A stretch of 47,085 nt of DNA, taken from assembly GCA_002633005.1 (NCBI GenBank), contig NMRA01000865.1, positions 67,328-114,412 on the forward strand, read 5' to 3'. The notes beneath the pieces are model-generated. The model saw only the letters and a list, made by a program, of their open reading frames with translations, did not search any database and was not told the origin of the DNA. Origin of the DNA: Phoronis australis. Its lineage: Eukaryota > Phoronida > Phoronidae. A program made the translations under genes and the position numbers. Numbering within the stretch: the stretch's first letter is position 1; every line of letters starts with the position of its first letter. This document shows, piece by piece, positions 19,672 through 30,639 of this stretch.

Positions 19672-21655
19672 AGCTATCGCTGGCCAAACGATTGAATGTT
19701 GCGCACGTGAATTACGAGCGTAAATTAATTGTTGTTAATAGCATAAAATAAGTTTTAAATTAAAATTTAGCGGTGAAAATTTATCGATGGCCAAACAGAT
19801 GAAGGTTACGTATTTAAGTTACGTGCGTAAATTAATTCTTAATGGCGTTAATAATAAATATAAGAATTTAAAGTGCTTAAAATCACCAATTAAATATCTA
19901 AAACATCCTAGCGCTGTGGTTGTATGGCGTAGAGGCGAGTCCCCTGGGTGGTGGACTGGGGAAGCCTTAAGTTTCCAGAAGGGGGTTGTACCGAATATTA
20001 CGGAATAAGGTGCTGTGAACCAACTCATCCTAGGAGAATGGAAAACTCTGATTCCAAAGCCGGGTAGATTGAGCTCGTTAACCTTGGAAGGCAGTTTGTC
20101 TAGAAAAATCTGATTCCAAACACGGGTAGACATAACTCGTTAGCTTTGACAGGCAGTTTGTCTAGGAAAAGGAAAACTCTGATTTAAAACCAGAGACAGA
20201 GGATGCTCCTATGAACGGGCAGCAGATTCCCTACGAGAGGGAAACTCGGATACAAAAACCAACGGATACACTGGGCACCTGTGGAGCGTAACGGCAGTGC
20301 AACGCACATACGTCATCATGATGGTCAATATAATTTGACCATTTGGCGAACGAGAAAAAGAAGAAGATATCAAAAAACAACAAAAAAAAAACTCCAGCAG
20401 TCGATCAGCTGTGAAGTTAGAACAACGGCAAACATTATCTGGCCCAAATATTAATCAGCTGATCTCAAATTACCAGCATTTATAGGTCGAAACATACTAT
20501 GTAAAATCGGGACAACCAATCACAGCACTAGTCATTCTCCATTTTCTCACATGACATGGAATGTGTTACGACACGACTGGTTGATAACACCGAGTACGTA
20601 TTTTTTATATTACATGGGAAAATCACAAAGTAGTGCAAAGTAGAAATCCATACGCCTCACATTTTGTTGTCTGCAAAACACTAAAACAACCAAACGCGCG
20701 CCAACCAAATAATGCTGGAATTCCGAGGTGACAAGGTCATCATTGACAAATCCGTTGTCGTAACTATACGTACTCTCAGTCGAAAAGATATGCAAATAAC
20801 TTTTTAAACCGACCCATCTTCGGTGGCGAATTCTATATCCACTTTCATTCAAACGGAGACGAGCCCTCAACTCAAGAAACGCGGCAGGCTGTCTAGCTGT
20901 GCTGACTCAAGGTCATTCATTGCTCAAGCGCGGGATTTAAATATTTTTTAAGTTTTAATGTTAAAACTTCAAAGACTATTTATTACATTTTAACTTGAAT
21001 ATTTACTACCAAAGCTGAATGCAATTTACAATTGTTAAGCTTAGAATAAACCTACTGACAAAAAATTAACTGAATTGCGTGCGTGTTTTTACAAAAGTTG
21101 CGTTTTGTGGTCGAATGGTTTAGACACGTAGTTTTTCAGCATGTGAGAAAGCAAATCCTACACTCGTCTCGGCAAGCCTCGGGATTTTTACGAAATTTCC
21201 GAGAGGTTTTGCCCATGTCATCAACCTGAGTCTCGTGTAGGATTCTCTATAATATTTAGTGTGAAAAGTCGTAAACTATTGCTGCTCGTTTTCCCGTGCT
21301 CACACTCATGTCCGTGGAGCTGAGAAACTTTTCATGCATTTTATGGTTGTTAGGATATTGAATTCACAATTGTAATAAACAGTCCTTTAAAAGAAGATTT
21401 ATGTGATGCGGAATATGTAGACACTTGTCAAAACAAGGTAAATTGCGGTTTTAAGCACTTGAAATAATCAAAGAAATATATGTACGCCCAAAACAATCAA
21501 TTTACACCGTTAAGAACTACTTTACGCCGCGAATAATTAATCAAACGTCAATTTGCAGTTTAAAAGTTACTTTGCGCCGTTAACAATAATTAATTTACTC
21601 TCGTAATTTACGTTCGTAACGTTCACCCATTTCGCCATCGATACATACAGGCCGC
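19672..21655. mobile_element. AT-rich element with long diverged inverted ends
   Basis: The left end (about 19672-19900, read in reverse) contains AACAATTAATTTACGCTCG, then TAATTCACGTGCGCAACATT, then GGCCAGCGATAG. It aligns with the right end (about 21500-21655), which reads AATAATTAATTTACTCTCG, TAATTTACGTTCGTAACGTT, CGCCATCGATAC. Identity is about 70% over 100 bp. The left end carries two sub-copies of this block. A third copy of the right end lies at about 23190-23250. No transposase recognised. Confidence 0.55.
20030..20185. repeat. Two-unit ~75-bp tandem repeat
   Basis: GGAAAACTCTGATTCCAAAG, GGGTAGA, AACTCGTTA and GGCAGTTTGTCTAG recur in order, starting near 20038 and 20102, with a third partial GGAAAACTCTGAT at 20170. 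Confidence 0.7.
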
Positions 21656-21764
21656 ATAACCGTTTTATATTAATGGTCCAATAACTCATGATCCTGCTGC
21701 AGCTTGGGCGGTAGAAAAACGTCAACGGTCCTTTACCGTTCAGACCGCACAGTCTTGAGCAAAT
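20392..21764. repeat. Tandem unit A (direct duplicate of 22092-23378)
   Basis: Starts at CTCCAGCAGTCGATCAGCTG and ends before GCGTTTCCTTGCTCT. It aligns along its length with 22092-23378, with an indel near 20930-21050. Both copies contain a small hairpin flanked by AATCCTAC and GTGTAGGATT (21152-21244 here). Confidence 0.8.
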
Positions 21765-21765
21765 C

Positions 21766-22085
21766 GCGTTTCCTTGCTCTGAAAAAACACCGACGAACAC
21801 GTTCACATTTTTGGAGAAAAGTAGATCTAAACCCAACAAAAACTTCGGTCAATTGAGATAGACTTCTCTTATCAATATTGTCAATAGTGCACAGCCTCAC
21901 ACATTTTATACGAGCGAGCAACTAACCTGTTGGAAAAGATTTCCAATGTTAGGTGTCACAATTCCGAAGGTTCGATACTCTGAAGGTCCATTACTCCAAA
22001 GATTTGCCACCTTCGAAAGTTCACTACTTCGAATGTCCACAATTCCAAAACCAGAACTCGGACAGTTATTTTCTTCTTAAATATA
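21766..22085. repeat. Dispersed repeat R1, copy 2
   Basis: Near-identical in layout to 588-905. It lies exactly between tandem units A and A'. Confidence 0.7.
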
Positions 22086-22091
22086 AGCATA

Positions 22092-23378
22092 GCTCCAGCA
22101 GTCGATCAGCTGTGAAGTTAGAACACCTACAAACACTATCTGGCGAAATATTAATCAACTGATCTCAAATTACCAGCATTTATACGGGTCGAAACATACT
22201 ATGTAAAATCGGGACAACCAATCACAGCTTTAGTCATTCTCCATTTTCTCAAAGTAGTGCAAAGTAGAAATCCATTCGCCTTACATCTTGTCGCCGGCAA
22301 AACACTAAAACAATCGAACGCGCGCCAACCAAACAATGCCGGAATTCCGAGGGGACAAGGTCATGATTGACAAATCGGTTGCCGTAAATATACGTACTCC
22401 CAGTCGAAAAGACATGCAAATAACTTTTTAAACGGACCCATCTTCGGTGGCGAATTCTATATCAACTTTCATTCAAACGGAGACGATCCCTCAACTCAAG
22501 AAACGTGGCGAGACTGTCTAGCTGTGCTGACTCAAGGTCAATTCATTGCTCAAACTCGGGATGCCTTGCTGACTGTTATTTGCTGACTGTTAAAATAAAC
22601 CTATTAACAAAAAGTTAACTGAATTGCGTGCGTGTTTTTACAAAAGGTGCGTCTTTTGGTCGAATGATTTAGACACGTAGTTTATCAGCAAAAAAGACCA
22701 TTTGCCGTTCATGTGAGAAAACAAATCCTACGCTCGTCTCGGCAAGCCTCGGGATTTTGACGAAATTTCCGAGAGGTTTTGCCCATGTCATGAACCTGAG
22801 ACTCGTGTAGGATTCTCTATGATGTTTAGTGTGAAAAGTCGTTAAATATTGCTGCTCGTTTTCCCGTGGTCACACTCATGTCCGTGGAGCTGAGAAACTT
22901 TCAACTGAAATCCCTTTTCCTGCATTTTCTGGTTGTTAGAATATTGAATTCACAATTGTAATAAATAGTCTTTAAAAGAAAATTCATGTGATGCGGACAA
23001 TGCAGACACTTGTCAAAACAAGGTAAATTGCGGTTTTAAGCACCTTAAATAATTAAAGAAATTTTTGTACGCCCCAAACAATCAATCTACACCGTTAAAA
23101 TCTACTTTACGCCGTTAATGATTAATTTAATTTACGCTATGAATAATTAATTAAACGTCAATTTGCAGTTTAAAAGTTACTTTACGCCGTTAACAATAAT
23201 TAATTTACTTTCATAATTTACGTGCGTAACGTTCACCCATTTCGCCATCTATACATACAGTACAGGCCGCATAAACGTTTTATATTATGGTCCAATAACG
23301 CATGATCCTGCTGCAGGTTGAGCGGTAGAAAAACGTCAAAGGTCCTTTACCGTTCATACGGCACAGTCTTGAGCAAAC
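22092..23378. repeat. Tandem unit A' (direct duplicate of 20392-21764)
   Basis: See unit A. The right part ends with CGCCATCTATACATACAG, AGGCCGCATAAACG, and CACAGTCTTGAGCAAA, after which similarity to unit A stops. Confidence 0.8.
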
Positions 23379-23726
23379 CAGAGCATTTCTCCCATGAGGC
23401 TGACAGCCATATTTGAAATGTTTTACGCGAGGAAAGGTTTTGCAATTTGACTGTAAAGTATGGCTAGGAGTGCCACAAACGATAGTCAGCCATTCTATAG
23501 TACATGCATGATGTCGTCTCAGTCGGGCTGCTTAGTGTTTCCACCTCAGTCTTGTAGTTTTATTGGGCCTCTCAGTGTTCATTACTATACTTGGTCACGC
23601 TTTGGACACTGGACAGAGCTTAACAGTGTGCGTCTCCTCCATTCAAGTTCGTGTTAATTGGCCAGGATTTTGTATCACATACGTGTCGATCACTGACTGC
23701 CTACGTGTGATAGTCCAGTGGCAGCC

Positions 23727-23851
23727 ATGAAAGAAGACAACAAGAGCCCAGTCTACTCTCTAAGCTATGCCCAGCCTTGCCCACGAACCCCTAACATTTC
23801 GGTCCCATTCTTAACTGAATTCCCCCAGTACCGGCAAACGACTGCTCTGTT
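23727..23851 (+). CDS. Possible first coding exon, unknown product
   Basis: ATG 23727 opens 41 codons rich in Pro, Tyr and Thr (MKEDNKSPVYSLSYAQPCPR at the N-terminus), running into a perfect donor GTAAGT at 23852. Without splicing, TAA follows at once (23853-23855). The pairing of an ATG, open frame and strong donor is suggestive but could be chance. No downstream exon was recognised before the DIRS element. Confidence 0.2.
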
Positions 23852-24200
23852 GTAAGTATAATGAACGTCTTAAATCACAAGCTGTGAGACTAGTTACACT
23901 CCTCAATCATAGACATTGACTTCTTGTAAATGTAATTGATGACCATTAATGTATATTTTATTTAATAGACGTGACCGCTTAACACCGAAAAACGGCCGCA
24001 CGACGGTGGCGTTATTTAGATCGTGCTCCGGGAGGGGAGGGGTCCCCAGCCGCAAAGTGAAGTTGCATTATGATAGAATTACATCTCACGCCTTCCGTGA
24101 CAGAAACCAAGTTTTGATTTTGGTCTCTAGTTGTTCCTTAGTCAAAACAGATGCAAGAGTTTGGGGCTTGAAAAGAACTAATACTTCGTTTTTGTTTGAG

Positions 24201-24315
24201 CAGGAGCAGATCCAGGATTTTAAAAGGGGGTCAAAGTCAACAACTTGAAAATTCTAGATTTGATATCATTAAAATCAAGGGAAAAGGGGGGATCCGGACC
24301 CCCTTGATCCCCCTG
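24201..24315. mobile_element. Degenerate short MITE of the CAGnnGCnGATCCAGGATTT type
   Basis: The left end is CAGGAGCAGATCCAGGATTT. The interior GGGGGGATCCGGACCCCC is an inverted repeat and the right end is GATCCCCCTG. A similar left end occurs at 33260. Flanks TTGAG and TTGCA match at three of five bases. Confidence 0.5.
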
Positions 24316-24907
24316 TTGCATAGTCGTAGGCCTACTTATTTTTTATTTCTTTCTTAGTATGGCCTGTTATAGTGACATGCTCTGCGAAGTGAAGTATTGC
24401 TTATCTGTAGCTGTTTCTCAGAAAACAAGATTGGGATGCAAAAAAGTTTAACGCAAAAATTATTTTTGGATTTTTATTATGTAGGGAGAACCCTATGAAT
24501 ATTATCATGGGATTCTTCTGACAAAACCATTGATCATTTTGTCATTTTTGAACCATCAGGTGTACTGCTATAGTTGTATCGTTTCCATCACATCTGCGGG
24601 CCTGGAGTTTTCTACAGACCTCTGCCTATCCACAGACATGACCAGTTGAGTTTGATAAGGGGAACTTTTTCGCAGTTACATCCAAACCACACATTTGAGG
24701 AAACATGCGTGCCTCGAGCTGAACAGTAATAGATCCACATCTTGAGTTCGCTCAAGAGTAGAACCAAAGTATCAAAAAAAAAATTAAAGTTGGATTTTGT
24801 TAAGAAAGATTATTAGACTTCGGGCCTAGAAAAGTGTTTTCTTCATCTCTGTGTCGGCTCAGCCAGATTCGCCTATCTGCCCCACATTGATTGCCGTAGC
24901 TTATTCA

Positions 24908-25080
24908 GCGGCGGATCTACGTTTTCAGTAAGGGGGGGTTAGGATTCCCGCAAAGGTCGAATCCGAGGCCCGTGGCGCCGAGCGGGGGGAGGTCGAGAGG
25001 GGGGATTTTCCTCCACCCGTGTAAGAAATTTTTTGTTTTTGTAGCCAAACAGTGAAATTTCCATGCATCCTGGTAAGTTT
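24908..25080. mobile_element. Left-end fragment of the hAT-like family
   Basis: CAGCGGCGGATCTACGTTTT opens the fragment. The following GCGCCGAGCGGGGGGAGGTC and GAGGGGGGATTTTCC match the GCACCGAATGGGGGGAGGTC and GAGGGGGGTTTCCC segment of the 33723 element. No right end found. Confidence 0.55.
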
Positions 25081-25559
25081 CTGGCACTTAACATGTCTCT
25101 GGAGTTTTTCTTAAGATAATTTAAAACCTTTCTCGATTTCGTCATATGAACTTGTCTGATAACTTACGTGTGACCATATTTGTGCAAATTTGGGTATGAG
25201 TCACGCCACCAGCAAAAATTTTTATCGTAATCTATTTTGCCCGGGGTACGCCACGAGCTATGTTGCAGAGTAAAACAAGAGTAGGATTGCGAATATTGTC
25301 ATTTATTATGACGTAAATAGATAAAACTAACTAAGACTCTGCAAGATGGGCATGGACAAAACGCCATAATAGCAGCACGGGAATGCTGACATCGCCCATC
25401 CGAGGAAGCGGAACCCGGGAAATAACAAGGTTAGACTATGATAATATAGGTACTAATAACGGTATAACAGAAAACTTGAATACAAAAGTCTAGAATATAA
25501 AAAACAAGAACATAACACACTGGAAGTAAAGGTAAATAGAACTAATGACTAGAAATTGA

Positions 25560-25737
25560 AGCCTGCAACTACAGACCGTGGGCCGCACGCTGCTACAACA
25601 GACCTGCGAACGTGAGCAGGCCGGCTGCAACAACAGACCTGACCTAGGGGGCTGAAACCACAGACCCAGAGGAGTGGGAGGGGCTGAAAAGCAAAGTGAG
25701 AGAAATGGGGAGCTGCAACAACAGGCTCACCAGGGGT
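25560..25737. repeat. Short GCTGCAACAACAGACCTG repeats beside the DIRS element
   Basis: Five imperfect copies at about 25562, 25589, 25623, 25651 and 25712. They lie just past the end of the tyrosine recombinase frame, where DIRS elements keep terminal and circular-junction repeats, so they may belong to the element's 3' end. Confidence 0.45.
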
Positions 25738-26724
25738 TCAGGAAGCCTGGGGAAGAGGGAAAAGCAGACATGCGAATGTATTTTTTAGTGCGTCAGAATT
25801 CCAGCGCCCCATGCGCTGGATCACCGGTTCAGGGACGCCACGGCTGACCGCTGAGGTGGCGGCGCCAATGCGAAAGCTATGAGACGTATAAGGCTTGGTG
25901 TCGAGTCCTACAAAGGAAACCACTTTAGTTAACATGGACTTGAAGCAGGAACGTGTAACCGGTGATCCACTGAGGTGTTGGAACAAGGGGCCAGGAGAGG
26001 GCTGAAAAGTAGACAAGTACAAGGTTAGGGCAGCTACTGGGAAATGGGGAGATTGGCTGGACGGAGTTGTAAGTGAGACTGGTCCCGAGCTGTGCTTGAA
26101 GGTACGCATAGTGATGACCACAGAATCGCCAGAGGGGGGAAGACGACGTCGCTGACCTGTATGACGTGGGAGGAGAGCGAGGAGATGACTGTGAATTCAT
26201 CGACCCTGAGCAAAGCATGGAAGGCTAGGAGGAACATAGCACGTGCGAGAACCGAGTCGGCAAAAGAGCCGAGTGCAGAAGGGCAGGCGTCAAACAAGCG
26301 GTGGAGCAAAGCGGAAGTAATGGGCATGCGTGTGTCAGAAGAAGGGCGCAGATTGGAAGTGCCTTCGAGGAGTTTTTTTGATGAAAAAGGAGGAAGTGGG
26401 GTCAGGGAGGTTGTCAAGCTTGTGGACAAAACTAATGGCAGAGACATAGGACTGAATAGACGAGCTACTACGGCCAGATTCGAAGAGACGGAAGATGTAG
26501 TGGGCCAGGAAAGAGGTATTAATGGGCAAGGAGAGCGGAGAGTTGTTAGAGAAGAGGTGAAACTGTGCGAGGTTATGCAGGATGCGGGTGTAGGAATGAA
26601 GAGTGGAGGGGGCCAGGGAAGCCCGGGGCAGTCTGGTCACTCTGTCAGGAGGTGCGGCGAGAACGGTGTCGGATGAGGGCCGAGCCAAGAACCCTGGGAA
26701 AAGGCGACCTGAAAGTTGAAACAA
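25738..26724 (-). pseudogene. DIRS-type tyrosine recombinase, frameshifted
   Basis: Three overlapping minus-strand frames cover one protein. The N-terminal core-binding part (26335-26724) has APSTLHSYTRILHN and SSSSIQSYVSAISFVH. The middle (26034-26447) has the first catalytic Arg in FLLAFHALLRVDEF. The end (25738-26121) has the HxxR box HSFRIGAATSAVSRG and the GRWNSDAL segment. The nucleophilic Tyr should follow within a few residues. In this frame it is lost because the T-run at 25781-25786 is one base short; the next frame still codes KYIR. These motifs identify YR-type retrotransposons (DIRS/Ngaro), which integrate through a circular DNA intermediate rather than by an integrase. The recombinase frame overlaps the RNase H frame, as is usual in DIRS. 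The copy is dead. Confidence 0.9.
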
Positions 26725-27085
26725 GAAAGTGCATCAGCGATGGTGTTAGTGTAGCCGGGGATATGTTTTAACCGAAAATGAACGCTAAAGGTAAGAGAGG
26801 AGATGACCAGACGACGAACAAGAGACATAATAGGGGCGTGGCGGGAGGAGGTCTTGTTGATAATATCAACGCCGGCACGGTTGTCGCACAGGAAGAGGAT
26901 CTTGTGGTTGGCGAGCTTTGAACCCCACAGCTCTAGCGCTATGACGAGAGGAATGAGTTCCTTGAAGGTGATGTGATGGCGTTGCAGGTGCTCGGGCCAC
27001 GGACAGACAAACCAGGAAGCTCCCAATGTCGCAGCAAAACCCCCATTGTAACCCGCAGCATCAGAGTACAGTTTGATGGCGTCTG
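26637..27085 (-). pseudogene. RNase H domain of the same DIRS element (5'-truncated)
   Basis: From about 27085 downward the minus strand codes LYSDAAGYNGGFAATLGASW (first active-site Asp), FKELIPLVIALELWG (Glu), LFLCDNRAGVDIIN (second Asp), MSLVRRLV and HIPGYTNTIADALS (His and last Asp). This is the RNase H order of DIRS and Ty3-like elements. Reverse transcriptase should lie upstream (higher coordinates) but similarity stops at about 27085, so the element is truncated there. The frame ends at TGA/TAA near 26637, overlapping the start of the recombinase frame. Confidence 0.85.
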
Positions 27086-27185
27086 TGAAAATTTGGCATG
27101 TCCAAAAACAATTTCTATTTCGTTTTCATTTTACACAAGCATAAAAAACCGACATCATATACAAACTGTGTAGAATTATAACTTA

Positions 27186-27450
27186 TTATTTGGGTGTTGC
27201 TCTAGGAACGTTAGTCCTATCCTTCTGCTGTCTAGACCACCGAGGAATCTGTATATCGGATCCAATGGTTTGCTCGTCTTGGAACCATTCTACCCAGACA
27301 TCTTCGATGTTTGTTCCCAACGCTTGCACTTCGTCAGCTGATGTGTCAATAAGCTTGTAAGCCTCATTATCTCGTTTCGTAGCTCAGTTGGCACTAAGCG
27401 CCCTGAGGTTGCCAAATCCAATCAAAAGACTTACAAGCGCATTGCCAAAT
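27186..27450 (-). pseudogene. Possible hAT-type transposase fragment
   Basis: The minus strand between 27384 and 27186 is open for 66 codons to TAA. It contains KRDNEAYKLIDTSADEVQAL, IEDVWVEWFQDEQ, then IQIPRWSRQQKDRTNVPRAT. The last segment resembles the PRxxxRQxxRxNVPAxT motif of hAT transposases of the ZMYM1/DUF4371 kind. Upstream, past a TGA at 27385-27387, the same frame reads FGNALVSLLIGFGNLRALSAN, which fits the region before that motif. Truncated; no start and no dimerisation domain seen. Confidence 0.4.
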
Positions 27451-28740
27451 AAATTTGATCCGTTGATCATGGACTACTTCAAACCTTGACGATGTATCCC
27501 AAGACCAATTTGCATCTCTTGCAATTTTCGAAATAAACGTCCCAATGTCTGAACGCTTGAAACCCGAAGTACTAACATCAAATAAATGACCATGGGCATG
27601 GACGTTTCATCGGATAAGACGGCAGTGGTGCTTATTGCAGGTAGAAAGACGGTAGGTGTTGAGGTCGGAACTAGGGCTCCTTTGGAGGCCTATTGAACAT
27701 CGCACGAGTCCCTCAAAACTTTGTTGTGAAAGTACAGCCTCCCCGCAATTTCTGGTACTGTACACTGTTCCCGAATGCGGTCACTTTGTCAACGTGAGTG
27801 CCCCCTTGGTCATTCCTTGTATAGACATAACTTGTTAAAGTGCATCTTCAAACGGACTCGCGACCAGACCACGGCGCCCGCAACAATAGCAATTCTTCGG
27901 AAAACGATATTTTTTTCAAAAATATTACATGTACATGTACACTGTATGATATTGCGCAAGACAACTTTACTATACACCAGCTAAATTCGAGTTACAAACG
28001 TGTGGAGTGTAATAGGTAATAGCTCTTTTACGGCATGACAGATGAGGTAAAAACGCTGCACGTCAATTCGCCTGAGTATCAAGGATCAGGGTTGCGGCAC
28101 TACAGTATTTCCCCTAATCAAATCAAAACATATCTTAGAGTAAGAAAGCTAATTATATGCGTGCATCCAGCCTTCAATATGTGGGGCTCGAATTCCTGAA
28201 TTCCAGACTTTGTGGACCTATTGGTAACAAAAAAGTGGGCGGACTAAAAAAACGGAAGTACCACTGTGGACCTTTTTGACCACTTCGCCAAATGAGGGGC
28301 TCATTCAAGCCCCCAAACCCCCCCCCCCTGGGTGCGCGCATGAATTACCTAAAGAAATCAGCTATAGAGCTACTCTTTCAGCGGTGGATCCCGGATGCTT
28401 GGCTACTTCAGAAGTGTCGACGAATGCGCGCGCAGAATTGATCTCCGCGCGTTTTGCCGATGATCCACGTACACTCTATCACAGTGCTAAACGAAACTTT
28501 GCAGTACATGTGACGCTGTGTCAGAGGGTAATGATCCACGAAGACTCGAAATGCTTTGATTTTCAGCAATTTACAATGCAAAAAAATTATTTTCAGAGTG
28601 AGCCCCCCCACTCATTTTTTCCAAGTTTGTTTATTTGGAGGTTACACACGCTGGCGGTGCCGTTTTTTTGCTGGAGACGTTTTTGTTTTTTTTTTATTTT
28701 TGGGTCCTGGCCCAAAGGGGGTGGTTAAACCCCTTGAACC
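27451..28740. other. Intergenic, no gene recognised
   Basis: Short frames only. A TACATGTACATGTACA stretch lies near 27938. Confidence 0.35.
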
Positions 28741-28760
28741 CCCCCTTAGATCCGCCACTG
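28741..28760. mobile_element. Right end of a hAT-like element
   Basis: CCCCCTTAGATCCGCCACTG is the reverse of the CAGTGGCGGATCTAAG end type. Preceding C-rich and T-rich sequence (28650-28740) fits the family interior. A convincing left partner was not found; CAGCGGTGGATC at 28379 is a candidate. Confidence 0.45.
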
Positions 28761-30492
28761 AAAAGAGAACGAAGACTGAAGCTGTGAAGAGGGGCCAAGC
28801 GAGGACAAGTGAATCAATTTTTGCCCAAATGCCAGGACGGTCGCGCTCTCAGCCAACAGAGTTACCAATTAATACTAAGTATAGGACTAAGACAATGGCC
28901 GAACAAATACACAACAAACTGTACATTCTACATCATATAAAGAGACCCGGCCTCAAGACACACTGATGGCGGCTCAAAGACGACACGTCAGCGGTTAGCC
29001 ACGGCCCACTCTCAATGGTCGGCTGGAATGCACAAGGTCTTACATTTTGTTTTTCGGTAATTCAATAATACGCATTTTTGTCGAAATTAAAGCTTTCAAA
29101 TCTTCAGCTTTGCATTGGTTTTTACTGGCAATCCGTCTTTTGTCGATCACGAGCCTTGCTCGACAGCCCGGCGGAGGGCGGTACTGAAATTAGGGTTTTC
29201 ACCAATCATTATGACAACACTAACTGAGATGCAAGAGCCTCTAATAGGTAAGTAGGTACATGAAATGGGTTTTGACACTTGATCATATCTGATTCGTTTT
29301 CGTCAGTGCCTATCGTTTGCTATGTCAGTTTTTTTACAAAAATTGCTTTGTGAGCAAATTTGAGTCAGCCTAAGCCTAATAATCAGAGAGAGACTACAAG
29401 AGAATACAGATACATCGCAGTTGTTAACTGGAAAGCCCAGAATAAGATACAAACCGGATAATGAAAATGATTGAAACAGAAATATAACAAACGCTGTGTA
29501 CACCAGTCAGACATTCGGCTCAGTCACGGCGATCATTTTCTTAGTTTACACACTAGATGTCGCAAATGCTTGTCAATCTCAAGGTCACATGTAAAAACTT
29601 GAGATAGCAACGTAGACAGGATTCCAAGTTCACGTATGATTTCAAATTCTCGCATGACATTAATACTTGGCCTACAGGTATGTTTATGAGATTTTTCAGC
29701 TATTCATGATATTGTGTGCGTGTGTAACGAAACATGTGAGTGCACATTGTTGTAATGAAGACTGTACGCTTGTCATTTCTACACGGCCGGGGATAAAGGA
29801 AGGCACCGGCTTAACCAGCCGGCGGCCGGGCGATCCATCGGCCTACTGCTGGGATTGTCTAGTAAAATTAACCGCAGGACTCTGCTAAACCCCTTAAAAA
29901 TCCATCCGAGGGGCAGCCTCTCGTTTCGCATTTGGTATCGCTACCGGAATAGCAGCCAGCACAACCAAGTCGTTTCTCCTGTTGCAAAAGCCCCGCGTTG
30001 AGTTATGTCCGGATTATCTTATGCTTCGTTCGACTTAGCCAGGGTGTTATGGAATGACGTCATCATTTAGGTCATCTGCCATCATGTTTGCGGAGGCGGC
30101 GGACAAGGATTTCAGTTTGAAGCAGACACACATTGCGTAGCTGAATTCTCCTTGCTCGAACAGGGGGATAGAGCTACTACGCCGTTCTATCGTCTGCCAA
30201 AGAATATTTCAAAGTCTTGTCTCTGGAGTAAGAGTCGAATCAATTTTTTCGTTTTAAGGAAATTTCTCAATCATCGGAAAGATAATGCACAAAAGATTTT
30301 TGTCAAAATCAGGTTAAGCAGTACAAAGTTGTTGCGAACTGAATTTGGGAGGATCGGGTCAATGAGATATTATACCGTCATGTGTTCAGAAACTTTATTG
30401 TAATTCAAGTGAGGCGGTGATTAAATTCCTACTATTGTTCACGGAAGTAAATAATATTTTCATTTGTGGTAAGTCAGTTTTGTTGTTATTAT
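28761..30492. other. Intergenic, one dispersed repeat
   Basis: 29530-29572 (TTTTCTTAGTTTACACACTA then GATGTCGC) recurs at 40857-40888, with weaker similarity upstream of both. The frame at 29667-29888 is Cys-containing but TTG-initiated and unsupported. Confidence 0.4.
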
Positions 30493-30494
30493 AT

Positions 30495-30639
30495 CATGGG
30501 CGGCGCAGCACTGAATTGGGGCTATAGCTCCCCAACTCCCTGTGGTGCACCGCCCATGTGGGCGACGCAGCACTGAAAAAAGTGGGGGCTTCAGCCCTCC
30601 ATCTAAAGCCCCCTATCCCCCTATGGTGCGCCGCCCGTG
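30495..30639. mobile_element. Composite of two adjacent short MITEs sharing one TSD
   Basis: Two palindromic modules abut: the first runs from CATGGGCGGCGCAGCACTG to GGTGCACCGCCCATG, the second from GTGGGCGACGCAGCACTG to GGTGCGCCGCCCGTG. TATAT lies immediately before the first and immediately after the second, so the pair was mobilised or expanded as one unit, again with a 5-bp duplication. Confidence 0.7.

Noticed and set aside
26092-26676. 194-codon plus-strand frame
   Set aside because: Antisense shadow of the DIRS recombinase and RNase H region.
27374-27430. GTAGCTCAGTTGGC, similar to a tRNA D-arm or box A
   Set aside because: No acceptor stem, no anticodon arm and only a poor box B; the same bases fit the minus-strand hAT-like frame better.
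28276-28728. 150-codon plus-strand frame
   Set aside because: Low-complexity C- and T-rich interior of a hAT-like element; no domain.
29667-29888. 73-codon Cys-containing frame that could be a secreted peptide
   Set aside because: Starts at TTG, has no clear signal peptide from an ATG and no paralogue or splice support.
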